64,000 nucleotides of DNA from JAJZEO01 sp964350315. Lineage in GTDB: Bacteria; Chlamydiota; Chlamydiia; Chlamydiales; 2-12-FULL-49-11. Under the pieces are notes generated by a model. It saw nothing but the letters and a program-made list of their open reading frames with translations, did not search any database and was not told where the DNA came from. Below, in pieces: positions 51,636-60,662 of this stretch (position 1 is its first letter; every line of letters starts with the position of its first letter). The stretch is from the NCBI GenBank assembly GCA_964350315.1, contig CAYGJD010000007.1, positions 26,606-90,605 on the forward strand. Reading direction: 5' to 3'. A program made the position numbers and the translations under genes.

Positions 51636-53318
51636 CTAAGGATAGAATTGTCCATGAAGGCCCTGAGGAATTTTGTGGGGAGCTTTTGCTCTTGCAATTT
51701 CTGTAAATGTTTGACCATCGAGGAAAAGGAGGAATGATGAGTTGTCTTTTCTATCGATAACTACAGAGATTATCACACCGTCATCTTCTGTCTTAGCATC
51801 TGGGTTTGGAATAAAGATAGGCTCGCCTGGGGAACACTTATCTTCTTCCCATTTTACTGTTTCTCTTGTTTTTAGATTGTTTTTACACAAGAACTCTTTG
51901 GAATCAACTCGACCACCAGTATTGAAATTTGCAGAGTATATAAATTCGTACGTTTTTCCTTCATATTTTGGGTTAATGCGAGGGAGTTCGCTCTTTGTAT
52001 CAAATAATATTTCTGATTGAATATCAGAGGAGTTTTTAGGAAGAGTGAATCGCTCTATTCGAGGTTTAGTAGATGGAGGAGGAATATAATCAGCGCTGTT
52101 TTGGTGAAGGGTTGATCCAGTAATGATTGTTGCATCTTGATATGTAACCGCATCGATATAAATATTTTTATCATCTTCAAAACTATTGATGTGGTGGAAG
52201 GCAAAAAAGGACTTTGTTGTTCTTTCTTCGACGACTTTTCCACTCTTTCGATCGACTAAGATAAATTTAGTTCCTTTTTTAGGTTTCCACTGGAAGTTAT
52301 GGATAAATGGTTTGTTGTAGATCACAAAATCGATAGGTCTGCAGACTAATGGAAATTCGGTTAAAATGATGTAGTCATCAGAAAGGCCAAAACTGTGCAT
52401 ATATGCAGGGTTTTCTACTCGGATTTTTGCAAGAACCTTTCTTGTTGAGCTGCCCTTATCGATTGTGTAGATAACGTAATAACTGTTTCTTCCAAATTCA
52501 ATAAGAATATTTGTTGTCTGCTCAGTTTTTAAATCATTTCGAGGATGGGCAGATTCCCAGCAATCTTTTTGCGGGAGTTTATCCGCGAATTCAAATGCCC
52601 CTTGAGTTTTCAGTGTTTTAGGATCAAAGAGTATAGGGAGCGGAGTTTCTGTGAGAGCTACAAATTGGCCCGCAAGTTTTGCAATATTGACATTTGCATT
52701 GGGCATTTTAGGTGGTTTTTTAGTGCAGCAAGAAATAGCCGCTGTTGTGACTCTATTAAATAGAGTTCTACAAGGGTCGGCCGCAAAGCCTGGGTAGTTT
52801 AAAGTTCCTTTTTCAAAAACTGCTTTATAAGCATCTGTTCTGAGGAAGCTATTTGCGTAGGACACTCTCTGTGATCCAATAAAAAAGGCATGGAGCATTG
52901 CAAGGCCGTCAAACCAATGTTCATTCGTCTTTCCACCAACAGTAACTGCTGTCGGGCCATTTCTTAAAAAAGAGCCACTTAGCCAAGCTGGGATTTTTCC
53001 TCTGACTACGAGGTTTTGGGTAGGGGTTTCTCCTATTTCAGATGAAACTTGAACGGTATATTGATTGGTATAGTAGACGATACATTTTGAGATGAATACC
53101 AGAAGAGGTAAGATTAGGGTAAAATATGAAATAATTTTTATCGCACTAGAAATCCATGAGGTTGAACCTTGACTGAATTCAATTTCGGTTGTCTTTGCTT
53201 CTTTATCAATGCTCCTTATTAGGGCAATATCTCCCCCAAAATAGAAGTAAGTTTGCAAATTGTTCAAAAAACAATTTGATTCAGAAATAACAGGAGTAAG
53301 TATTTGAACTGGATTCAT
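51636..53318 (-). CDS. Carotenoid oxygenase-family protein with chlamydial-type membrane module
   Basis: A 560-residue protein. The first 95 residues carry an anchor module (TSWISSAIKIISYFTLILPL followed by LVFISKCIVYY). After it comes a complete RPE65/carotenoid cleavage dioxygenase domain: WLSGSFLRNGPTAV, EHWFDGLAMLHAF, and four iron-ligand His segments. These are ESAHPRND (about 254), YMHSFGLSDDYIILTE (about 307), FFAFHHINSFED (about 376) and GLHGQFYP near the C-terminus. It should be an Fe(II) enzyme that cleaves a polyene or stilbene double bond. No carotenoid synthesis gene is in the window, so the substrate could be host-derived. Confidence 0.88.
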   Translation of the reverse strand: MNPVQILTPVISESNCFLNNLQTYFYFGGDIALIRSIDKEAKTTEIEFSQGSTSWISSAIKIISYFTLILPLLVFISKCIVYYTNQYTVQVSSEIGETPTQNLVVRGKIPAWLSGSFLRNGPTAVTVGGKTNEHWFDGLAMLHAFFIGSQRVSYANSFLRTDAYKAVFEKGTLNYPGFAADPCRTLFNRVTTAAISCCTKKPPKMPNANVNIAKLAGQFVALTETPLPILFDPKTLKTQGAFEFADKLPQKDCWESAHPRNDLKTEQTTNILIEFGRNSYYVIYTIDKGSSTRKVLAKIRVENPAYMHSFGLSDDYIILTEFPLVCRPIDFVIYNKPFIHNFQWKPKKGTKFILVDRKSGKVVEERTTKSFFAFHHINSFEDDKNIYIDAVTYQDATIITGSTLHQNSADYIPPPSTKPRIERFTLPKNSSDIQSEILFDTKSELPRINPKYEGKTYEFIYSANFNTGGRVDSKEFLCKNNLKTRETVKWEEDKCSPGEPIFIPNPDAKTEDDGVIISVVIDRKDNSSFLLFLDGQTFTEIARAKAPHKIPQGLHGQFYP

Positions 53319-53356
53319 GCCAAAGATAATAATAATAAGTGGCTTAATTTAGAAGT

Positions 53357-55471
53357 TTAAAAAACATCTTTTACAGTGATGAATCCTTCGTCATTAGGAG
53401 GAGCGTTTCGACCAATAGCGAGCCTATTGGTAAAGTATCGGTAGTAAACTTGAAGTGCTTGTTTATGGTTTTGTACGCAGTAGAAGGTGTTGGAAATCCA
53501 TTCAGATCCGCGAATTGTTCCGGTCTCTCTGTTGATTTTAAAAATATGGGTGATTTTTTCATGCCAATATTCTGGTGCACCGAAGAGTAAAATTGGGGCG
53601 GGAGGCTTGATAGAGACTTGTGTTCTTAAAGCTTCTAAGTCCCATTCAAAGTCGGTGCCGACGCCTCCTTCAAAGAATATAGGAAAGTCTAATGCAAATT
53701 CAGCTTGTCTAACAAAAAGTTGTTCGAGGCGGTAGGTCATTTTAGCCTGAATGTAGGGATTCATCGCTTCTTCTAGCGATTCATCTTCATGGGGTTTGGT
53801 GAAGTCAACAGCATGGCCAACGGAGAGAATTTCTAGTTCTGAGGCAATTTTATTCCCCATTGCCATGACGCCGGGGCCGCCGCCTGTTGTAATTGCGAGG
53901 GGAGTGTCTGGGTTTAGTTTGTCGTGATCGAGACTTTTTTTCATCTCGATTAATCCTTTGAAAAGTTCTTTGATTTCGTCTGCTGCACCTGATTGTTTTA
54001 GGCGGGATCCGTAAATTCCAAAGAAGGTCGCTTTGATAAATTCATTTTCTTTGTTGATAGGGACAAACATACCAAAATCACGTCCTTGACGGAGGACGTA
54101 TTTCAGGACTAGATTGTAGTTGAAATCAACCCAAAAAATGTCAACAGAAGCTCTTGCAAGGTCGTATAACATCGAACGGTCGCTATGTGAGAAGTAGTCG
54201 CCATGTTTTTGTGAAGGGGTACTGAAGTAGATTGCCTTTAGACATCTGGTTACTTGTTCGTTTAAGAGAATGTTTTTTAAGAGGGTTGGAGGAAGGAAAT
54301 TTGAGAGGATAATGCCTTGGCTTGTGATATGGCCATCTTGCATTGCATTTGCAATCACATGTATTGCTTGAGCTTCTACGTATTCCTTAAGTTTTGCAGA
54401 TTCTCTTCGGTTAGTTGGTGGAATGATAAGGTTTTCTTCTTCGGGAGGGTCTGAAATAATCCAATCTTCTGGTTTTATATTTACTAGTTGTTGCCCTTTT
54501 GCAATGAATGAGGCAGCTCTTTTTTCAGGGGCCGTATCAAAAGCTGAAAAGAGAGTAGCAGGATTGTCCAAAGCATCTTTTAGAAGATTTCGATCAGCAA
54601 AGAAAAAGTGTTCTCTGAAGGGTTCAAGAGTATAAAATTCTAGTGGGATGTGTGTGATTTCATGTTCGCTCTTCCCATGGAACTCAAAGATATCTCCAGT
54701 GATTCTCTGTGGTTCAATAAGATCTGCTGTAGCATGGTTATATCCTGGAGGGAGTTTTTCTTGAACAACTTTTGCAAAGAGAGTTCGGATATTCATAGTT
54801 GTTGTTCGGACAAGCAGTAGTGCATCTTCAGGAATTTTTCGTGGTCCATCCTCGTGTATTTGATGAAGGAAGAGAAACTTACGGAATGAGTTCGTGTTTG
54901 CTTTGAGTCCTCTTGCAATTGTTTTGATAAATCCATGAACAGCTTCATCATAAACCCAATAGCCGGGTAGGAGCGGAACTTCTACAATGATACGATCATT
55001 GTCACGATCTTCAATGAATCGCTCACTTTTATACTGTTCTCCAAAAATAAGAAGAGGTTGACCATCTTCATCGGTTTTGTTCAAAAGTCTTGTCAAGTAG
55101 TCAATAGAGCGAACGCGGCGTCTGTCGTCTGCTGCAAAGAGTTTTCCGACATGCATTCCAATAGAAAAGTTCTTAAGAAGTTCATTGCCTATTGGATTGA
55201 AGGCTTTAAAGCGCACTTTTACTTCAGCCCTATTGAATTTCGGGCTAAAGTTGTACTCAAAGCCAATGCCATCAACACCGAGCTGAGCAAATGTGCTTTT
55301 GATAACAAATGAGATCTGGGCTTTATCTATTTCAAATCCCCGAAATCTACTTGAGATGTTCTCCATGACAACTTCGGCCTCGATAATTCCCTCATTTATA
55401 ACATTAAATGAGCGAATATAGCCGTCTGGCGTGATGAGATCGTAGGGGTGAATAAAAATGTTTTTTGGCAT
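53357..55471 (-). CDS. Large conserved protein with LOG-like Rossmann domain
   Basis: A 704-residue soluble protein. The first 450 residues are unassigned. From about residue 480 a Rossmann fold of the LOG/lysine-decarboxylase-like group appears: FFGIYGSRLKQSG, then AITTGGGPGVMAMGNKIASE (phosphate loop), and FFEGGVGTDFEWDLEALR, which corresponds to the P-G-G-x-G-T-x-x-E motif. LOG proteins are phosphoribohydrolases of nucleoside monophosphates. Here P is replaced by E in the motif and the catalytic context differs, so activity is uncertain. The great length, with the LOG part at the C-terminus, is unusual. Confidence 0.65.
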   Translation of the reverse strand: MPKNIFIHPYDLITPDGYIRSFNVINEGIIEAEVVMENISSRFRGFEIDKAQISFVIKSTFAQLGVDGIGFEYNFSPKFNRAEVKVRFKAFNPIGNELLKNFSIGMHVGKLFAADDRRRVRSIDYLTRLLNKTDEDGQPLLIFGEQYKSERFIEDRDNDRIIVEVPLLPGYWVYDEAVHGFIKTIARGLKANTNSFRKFLFLHQIHEDGPRKIPEDALLLVRTTTMNIRTLFAKVVQEKLPPGYNHATADLIEPQRITGDIFEFHGKSEHEITHIPLEFYTLEPFREHFFFADRNLLKDALDNPATLFSAFDTAPEKRAASFIAKGQQLVNIKPEDWIISDPPEEENLIIPPTNRRESAKLKEYVEAQAIHVIANAMQDGHITSQGIILSNFLPPTLLKNILLNEQVTRCLKAIYFSTPSQKHGDYFSHSDRSMLYDLARASVDIFWVDFNYNLVLKYVLRQGRDFGMFVPINKENEFIKATFFGIYGSRLKQSGAADEIKELFKGLIEMKKSLDHDKLNPDTPLAITTGGGPGVMAMGNKIASELEILSVGHAVDFTKPHEDESLEEAMNPYIQAKMTYRLEQLFVRQAEFALDFPIFFEGGVGTDFEWDLEALRTQVSIKPPAPILLFGAPEYWHEKITHIFKINRETGTIRGSEWISNTFYCVQNHKQALQVYYRYFTNRLAIGRNAPPNDEGFITVKDVF

Positions 55472-55631
55472 AATCTGGATACTAGTCTACAAAGGAATCT
55501 TTTTGCAAGACAGATCGTAAGTCCCTCGCGGTGAGCAGGTAAAATAAAGTCTTAACAAGGTGGGATTTTTGCTCTTTAAGATTTTGCTAAGATTGTGTAG
55601 AATAGGTTCAAAGTGATTGGGGAGGAATTCT

Positions 55632-56189
55632 ATGAGTATAATCGATATAGCAACAGTTTTAGATCAAAAATTAGGGGAAGTTAGTAGCACGACTTCTAGT
55701 CCAAGACGTCAAGAAATTAAAAGGGCTCAGCTAGAAAAGGCCTCTGAGAAAAATCCAGCAGAAGGTTTTAATCTTCAATGTATCAAGCATGCTTTAGCAG
55801 CTTCAGCGCTTATGCAGTTAGGTGTTGATGGTGGCCGATTTGCGAGTCTTAACACTGGAAAAACAGATGGTGGAGATAGTAGCCCAACTCTTCCTCAACT
55901 CAGACGTGATGCTGTTAGACATGGTACAAGTGTTGCACTTGAGCTTTTGAGACTTGAAGTAAGACATATGCAAAATCTTGGTCAACCAGTGATGTTAAAT
56001 CATCAATTAGTTCATTCGATTACAAGACGTTTGAATGTTTCTCAGCAAAAGAGAGAAGACCTTCAGAGAGAGATGGAACTGGAATTGCGTAGAGTTGATG
56101 CAAGACACCGTATTATGCAAGAGCATATTAGACTTGATATAAGTCTTTTAGAGCAACTTTTTGTTAATAAGGAAGAAGAAACAAACTGA
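55632..56189 (+). CDS. Small helical hypothetical protein
   Basis: ATG 55632 follows GGGGAGGAATTCT and gives 185 residues. It is hydrophilic, with no signal or membrane segment. The C-terminal 60 residues are strongly heptad-like and charged (QKREDLQREMELELRRVDAR), suggesting a coiled coil. The middle reads LAASALMQLGVDGGRFASLN. The family is not recognised. It is a single-gene transcript ending at a clear terminator 35 bases downstream. Confidence 0.65.
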   Translation: MSIIDIATVLDQKLGEVSSTTSSPRRQEIKRAQLEKASEKNPAEGFNLQCIKHALAASALMQLGVDGGRFASLNTGKTDGGDSSPTLPQLRRDAVRHGTSVALELLRLEVRHMQNLGQPVMLNHQLVHSITRRLNVSQQKREDLQREMELELRRVDARHRIMQEHIRLDISLLEQLFVNKEEETN

Positions 56190-56223
56190 TCTTTATAACT
56201 CCTTGATTGAATTGAAATTTCGT

Positions 56224-56257
56224 AAAGCCCGTAAGAACCTCTTCTTGCGGGCTTTTT
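56224..56257 (+). terminator. Rho-independent terminator
   Basis: A 14-bp stem (56224-56237 with 56242-56255, one T-G wobble) and a 4-base loop, followed by TTTTT. It closes the small coiled-coil gene. Confidence 0.85.
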
Positions 56258-56575
56258 GTATACTTGAATCAATAGTTATGAACAATTGTTTAGCTATCTT
56301 AAAGAATTTCTATATGGTTTTTTTCAACACCTATTCCACAAAAAATGACACGCACGAAGCCCTGTTGGCAAAGGGTTTTCAAGAGTTATAGGTGGTTTTA
56401 TCCCCAAAAGGTATTGACAAATTAACAATCTGATTTTCTCTTAACTTCAATTTCATGCACAATTTCTCTTCAAATTTCCCACAATGTTGGAAAGGCCGTT
56501 CACAGTGCGATATTTGGTTTTTTAATTGTCACATAAAAAGTTTTTCCTTATGCTTACAAAGTTTAGGGGAGTTGT
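56258..56575. other. Long AT-rich intergenic region upstream of the MYG1 gene
   Basis: About 318 bases. No open frame with family resemblance was found. A small hairpin-forming sequence (ccctgttggcaaaggg, about 56362-56377) and an isolated TTGACA at 56414-56419 are visible, but no convincing -10 follows. GGGGAG lies just before the next ATG. Confidence 0.5.
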
Positions 56576-57460
56576 ATGTCTACATCGATTGGACGAGTAC
56601 CGAGAAGTTTTGGCACACATAGTGGAACGTTTCATGCCGATGATGTTACAGCTAGTGCTATTCTGCTATTTTTTGGATTGATTGATCGAGACCTTATCAT
56701 CAGAACACGTGATCATGGACGTCTTGACAGTTGTGATTTTGTTTGTGATGTTGGGGGATTGTACGATCCTAGCAAAAGACGTTTTGATCACCATCAACTT
56801 GAGTATAATGGTCAGTTAAGTAGTGCTGGCATGATATTGGAGTATCTGAAGAATGAGAAAATCATTTCAACTGAGATCTTTGAGTACCTAAATCGTTCAC
56901 TTATTCACGGAATTGATCAAATAGATAATGGTTTAACTGAACCTGAGTATGGGTTTGCTTCTTTTTCACAAATTGTTTCAGGCTTTGTTCCTGTCTCGCA
57001 TGAAGCTACAGATGTGGAGCAAGATGAAGCATTTGATGTTGCGCTTGATTTTGTTCTTGGTCATCTCACTCGAATAATGATGAAGTTTAAATACATTTCT
57101 TCTTGTAAGTCTCAGGTAAAAGAAGTTTTCGATAAGATGAATGAATGCTTGGTTTTTGAGAAATCGATCCCTTGGCTTGAACCCTTTTTTGAGCTTGGTG
57201 GAGAGAAGCATAGTGCTGAATTTGTCATCATGCCTTCAGGGATTCATTGGAAATTAAGAGGCATTCCTCCATCGTATGAAAAACGAATGGAAGTACGTCG
57301 TCCTCTTCCCGAAGAGTGGGCAGGCCGTTTAGGAAAAGAACTTAAAGAAGTCAGTGGCATTGATGGGGCAATTTTTTGTCACAAGGGGCGCTTTATCTCT
57401 GTTTGGGAAACCAAAGAAGATGCACTGAAGGCCCTAAAAATGGTATTGGGAAGAAAGTAG
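56576..57460 (+). CDS. MYG1-family (UPF0160) metal-dependent hydrolase
   Basis: A 294-residue member of the DHH-related MYG1 family, known mainly from eukaryotes, where MYG1 is a 3'-5' RNA exonuclease of nucleus and mitochondria. Marks: GTHSGTFHADDVTASAIL (His and Asp metal ligands, residues 13-30), FVCDVGGLYDPSKRRFDHHQ (D-x-G-G and D-H-H), RSLIHGIDQIDNG (H-x-x-D), and the C-terminal IDGAIFCHKGRFISVWETKE. All main metal-ligand positions are intact. Next downstream after 1 base is the HIT gene, so they are co-transcribed. Confidence 0.9.
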   Translation: MSTSIGRVPRSFGTHSGTFHADDVTASAILLFFGLIDRDLIIRTRDHGRLDSCDFVCDVGGLYDPSKRRFDHHQLEYNGQLSSAGMILEYLKNEKIISTEIFEYLNRSLIHGIDQIDNGLTEPEYGFASFSQIVSGFVPVSHEATDVEQDEAFDVALDFVLGHLTRIMMKFKYISSCKSQVKEVFDKMNECLVFEKSIPWLEPFFELGGEKHSAEFVIMPSGIHWKLRGIPPSYEKRMEVRRPLPEEWAGRLGKELKEVSGIDGAIFCHKGRFISVWETKEDALKALKMVLGRK

Positions 57461-57461
57461 A

Positions 57462-57800
57462 ATGTCAACAATCTTTGAAAAGATTATCAAACGTGAAATT
57501 CCTTCAAAAATCCATTTTGAAGACGAAGATGTTATTTGCATCGATGATAAATTTCCCCAATCGCCAATTCATTTGCTCGTGATTACAAAGAAAGTTATTC
57601 CTTCAGTACATGAAATGAAAGAGGTCGATTATCCTCTCCTTATGAAGGTGTTTCGCGTGATTCACGAAATGGCAGTAAAGCTTGGCGTAGATGATTCTTA
57701 TAGGGTTGTCACAAATCATGGGGAAAAAGCGGGGCAAACAGTCCCTCATTTGCATTTTCATTTATTAGCTGGTGGACATCTAGGTCCGAAGGGAGGATAG
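57462..57800 (+). CDS. HIT (histidine triad) family nucleotide hydrolase
   Basis: A 112-residue HINT-type protein. The fold starts TIFEKIIKREIPSKIHFEDE and the triad is VPHLHFHLLAGG (H-x-H-x-H plus a preceding Q-T-V). HINT proteins hydrolyse nucleoside phosphoramidates such as AMP-lysine. It is placed between MYG1 and the HEAT-repeat gene with gaps of 1 base on each side, so it is a member of a tight four-gene run. Confidence 0.95.
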   Translation: MSTIFEKIIKREIPSKIHFEDEDVICIDDKFPQSPIHLLVITKKVIPSVHEMKEVDYPLLMKVFRVIHEMAVKLGVDDSYRVVTNHGEKAGQTVPHLHFHLLAGGHLGPKGG

Positions 57801-57801
57801 G

Positions 57802-59532
57802 ATGAAGTTAAGAGTCTCTCTTTGTTTATTGATTGCACCACTTGCAGCGGAATTGGTCTCAACAGAGGATGATTTTTCTAGTAAGATAGTCTCTTTCATT
57901 CTTGTTCGAGATTATGAAGGGGCAAAAACTTCTTGTGAAACAGCAATAAAAATTTTTCCAGAATCACAGAAGTTAAAAGGGTTATACATCCGTTCTTTAG
58001 CTGAATGCGGACGTTCTGCTGAAGCTCTTGCAATGTTTAAAAAAGAGCGGGGAGACAAAGATCTTTCTGAAAATTTTGAACTTCTTGAATCCCTTGCTTG
58101 GGGAATTTTGCTGCAAAAGGAGAAGGACTCAGAACTTGGTATGCTCGCATCACTAATTGGCGCCTATTTAACACATGACGCGCGAGCTGTAGAGCTTTTA
58201 AAAGATGGAATGATTTCTACAAACGCTTTTCTGCGTAGCGTTGCGATTCAATTTTCGACATCTTATAACGATCGTGTTCTCCAAAAAGAAGTTCTTCGTC
58301 TTGTAAAAGAAGAGAAAAATTGGTATGTGAGAAAGGAAGTTATTCAAGCTGTTGGTAAGATGCGCTTGAAAGAGGCTTTGCCAGATTTAAAAGAAATTGT
58401 GGCAAGCCGTTCTGTGACAAGTGAGGAAAAAGGTGCTGCAATTCAATCTCTTGTGAGCATGCATGATGACATTTCCAAAAAAGAGCTCGGGGAATTGATT
58501 TCAAGTAAGCGTGCAGGTCTTAGGGAATTGGCTGTTGTTTTTGTCGACCATTTTGGTAAAAAAGAGTTTGTATGGGATCTTCTTCCCTTATTGAAAGACT
58601 CCTCTCCTTCTGTTCGTGTTAGAACTCTTGCTCTTCTTGGATCGTTTGATTTTGATGTAGATGTTTATACGACGATCAGTAAGCAGTTAAAAGCATTATC
58701 TGAGGATATAAATCCAGAGGTGGCGATCATGTCGCTTTGGGTTATGTTAAAGATTGACCCAGATATTGCAAGAGCTGGACTCAAGAATTGGGTTCAATCA
58801 AAAAATGTTAAAATAGCCAGATTCACAGCGAGCGTTATTGGTGCTGGAGGGATGCTTACCCTACCTCTTTTAGAAGAAGCTTATAACAGTGCAGAAGATG
58901 AATATGTACGAGTTAATTTAGCTTACTCAATGCTTCAACAAAGCGTTCATCCTGAAAAAGCGGGTCTTTTTCTTCGAAACTTTCTCCTTCAGAAAAAAGA
59001 GAAGATCATGATTGCAGATGGAATCTATCCTTGCTTTTCCCAAATTTTGCCAAGTGAAGTTCGTCATGTTCCAAATATCACAAGATATCCTGAGATGGTA
59101 GACCAGCTCTCTCGTTTGAAAGTTCTTAATGCCTTGGCAATTGTTGGAATTTCTGATCTAAAAGATATAGCAAGAGAGTATCTAAAAGGTCAAGTTTGGG
59201 GTGTAGTTGGGTCAGCAGCTGTCTTTTTTTTGGAAGAGGGTGAAATGGCTTCAATTGATCTTGTTCGGGAATTGTTAGATGATGAAGATCAAACAGTCCG
59301 TATTCAAGCAGCGCTTGCGCTTGCTTTTTATGGGGGAGAAAAACTTTCTGCTAAAGTGCTTGAAGAAGCCTATACAAAAGTTGATTGGGATAAGAAGATT
59401 TCTATATTGGAAGCGATTGGTCATGTTGGATCTCGAGAAAGTATTGATTTTCTTCTTAAGGTTTTAGAAGAGCCATTCACTCTGCCAAAAACAATTGCAG
59501 CATCGAGTATCATTCAATGTCTATATCACTAA
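57802..59532 (+). CDS. Exported HEAT-repeat protein
   Basis: A 576-residue protein with a short N-terminal hydrophobic signal (KLRVSLCLLIAPLAAE). A TPR-like start (FILVRDYEGAKTSCETAIKI; GLYIRSLAECGRSAEALAMF) is followed by about nine HEAT-like units such as WYVRKEVIQAVGKMRLKEAL, SPSVRVRTLALLGSFD and DEDQTVRIQAALALAFYGGE. It resembles the conserved chlamydial HEAT-repeat lipoprotein-like proteins found next to HIT and M24 genes. It is a scaffold with no enzymatic motif. The stop overlaps the start of the M24 gene by 16 bases. Confidence 0.8.
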   Translation: MKLRVSLCLLIAPLAAELVSTEDDFSSKIVSFILVRDYEGAKTSCETAIKIFPESQKLKGLYIRSLAECGRSAEALAMFKKERGDKDLSENFELLESLAWGILLQKEKDSELGMLASLIGAYLTHDARAVELLKDGMISTNAFLRSVAIQFSTSYNDRVLQKEVLRLVKEEKNWYVRKEVIQAVGKMRLKEALPDLKEIVASRSVTSEEKGAAIQSLVSMHDDISKKELGELISSKRAGLRELAVVFVDHFGKKEFVWDLLPLLKDSSPSVRVRTLALLGSFDFDVDVYTTISKQLKALSEDINPEVAIMSLWVMLKIDPDIARAGLKNWVQSKNVKIARFTASVIGAGGMLTLPLLEEAYNSAEDEYVRVNLAYSMLQQSVHPEKAGLFLRNFLLQKKEKIMIADGIYPCFSQILPSEVRHVPNITRYPEMVDQLSRLKVLNALAIVGISDLKDIAREYLKGQVWGVVGSAAVFFLEEGEMASIDLVRELLDDEDQTVRIQAALALAFYGGEKLSAKVLEEAYTKVDWDKKISILEAIGHVGSRESIDFLLKVLEEPFTLPKTIAASSIIQCLYH

Positions 59533-60662
59533 TTCAAAGTCACATCAAGGAAGAGGGGCTCGATGGGTGGCTCTTATATGATTTTCATAAGTGTAATGAC
59601 TTAATGTGGCAAGTGTTGAAAATACCAGATGGAGCTCATATCACAAGGCGTGCTTTCTTTTGGATTCCAAAAGAGGGAAGGCCTGTTAAAATCGTTCACG
59701 CTATTGAATCTCATGTTCTTGACTATATCGATTGTGATGTAGAGACTTATAAGACTAGGGACGATCTCACGCAGGCTCTAAAGAAGCGAGTTAATGGCCG
59801 TATTGCAATGGAGGTCTCAAAAGAGATTCCTACGATTTCAAAAGTAGATGCTGGAACATATGAGCTTGTGAGTGAACTTGGTTTTGAAATCGTATCTTCA
59901 GGTCGACTGCTTCAAAAATTTACAAGCGTTTTGACAGAGGCGCAAATCAAGTCACATCTTTTCGCAGCAGATGTTGTATCTCGTGCAGTGGACGATGCCT
60001 TTAGTTTTATTAAAGGCGTACTTTTACAAGAAAACATGCTCTATGAAGGTGATGTTCAGGAGTTTATTTTAAATCGTTTTACAGACGCGGGATGTATCAC
60101 TGACCATCCTCCAATTGTAGCAAGAGGAAGTAACTCAGCAAATCCTCATTACGCGCCCAAGGGGAAGGGATCTTCGATTAAGCGGGGTGATTTTGTGTTG
60201 ATCGATCTTTGGTGCAGACAAAGGGGCTTAAATGGCGTCTATGCCGATATAACGCGCGTTGCGTCGACTGAAAATCCGACAATGAAGATGATTAAAGTTT
60301 TTGGGGTCGTTCGTGAGGCTCAGAAAAAAGCAGTTGCTTTGATTGAAAAAAATCAAGGTGGAAAAGCCTGTGATGTCGACCAAGTTGCAAGAGATTACAT
60401 GGAAGCAGAAGGGTTTAAGGAAAACATTCTCCACCGTTTAGGTCATAATATTACGGGAGAGCTTCATGGAAATGGAGCAAATTTTGATAGTTTTGAGACA
60501 ATGGATGATCGTGGGTTGATCGATCAGACTTGTTATTCTATAGAGCCAGCACTTTATTTCCCTGGGGAGTTCGGCTTGCGTCTTGAACATGACATACTTT
60601 TTAATCAAGGAAGGGTTCAGGTAACAGGTGGCGTACAGGAAGATCTTTTGGTTTTATTTTAA
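59517..60662 (+). CDS. M24-family (Xaa-Pro-type) aminopeptidase
   Basis: A 381-residue protein with a creatinase-like N-domain (DGWLLYDFHKCNDLMWQVLK) and a pita-bread C-domain. The five metal ligands are visible: DFVLIDLWCRQRGLNGVYAD (two Asp), LHRLGHNITGELHGNG (His), YSIEPALYFPGEFGLRLEHD (two Glu). GSNSANPHYAPKGKG is the usual substrate-side loop with His. It likely cleaves Xaa-Pro peptides; family members also include creatinases. Its start lies inside the HEAT gene, so translation is coupled. Confidence 0.9.
   Translation: MSISLIQSHIKEEGLDGWLLYDFHKCNDLMWQVLKIPDGAHITRRAFFWIPKEGRPVKIVHAIESHVLDYIDCDVETYKTRDDLTQALKKRVNGRIAMEVSKEIPTISKVDAGTYELVSELGFEIVSSGRLLQKFTSVLTEAQIKSHLFAADVVSRAVDDAFSFIKGVLLQENMLYEGDVQEFILNRFTDAGCITDHPPIVARGSNSANPHYAPKGKGSSIKRGDFVLIDLWCRQRGLNGVYADITRVASTENPTMKMIKVFGVVREAQKKAVALIEKNQGGKACDVDQVARDYMEAEGFKENILHRLGHNITGELHGNGANFDSFETMDDRGLIDQTCYSIEPALYFPGEFGLRLEHDILFNQGRVQVTGGVQEDLLVLF

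Noticed and set aside
56414..56419. TTGACA upstream of the MYG1 gene as a promoter
   Set aside because: No acceptable -10 element lies 16-19 bases downstream, and it is over 150 bases from the ATG.
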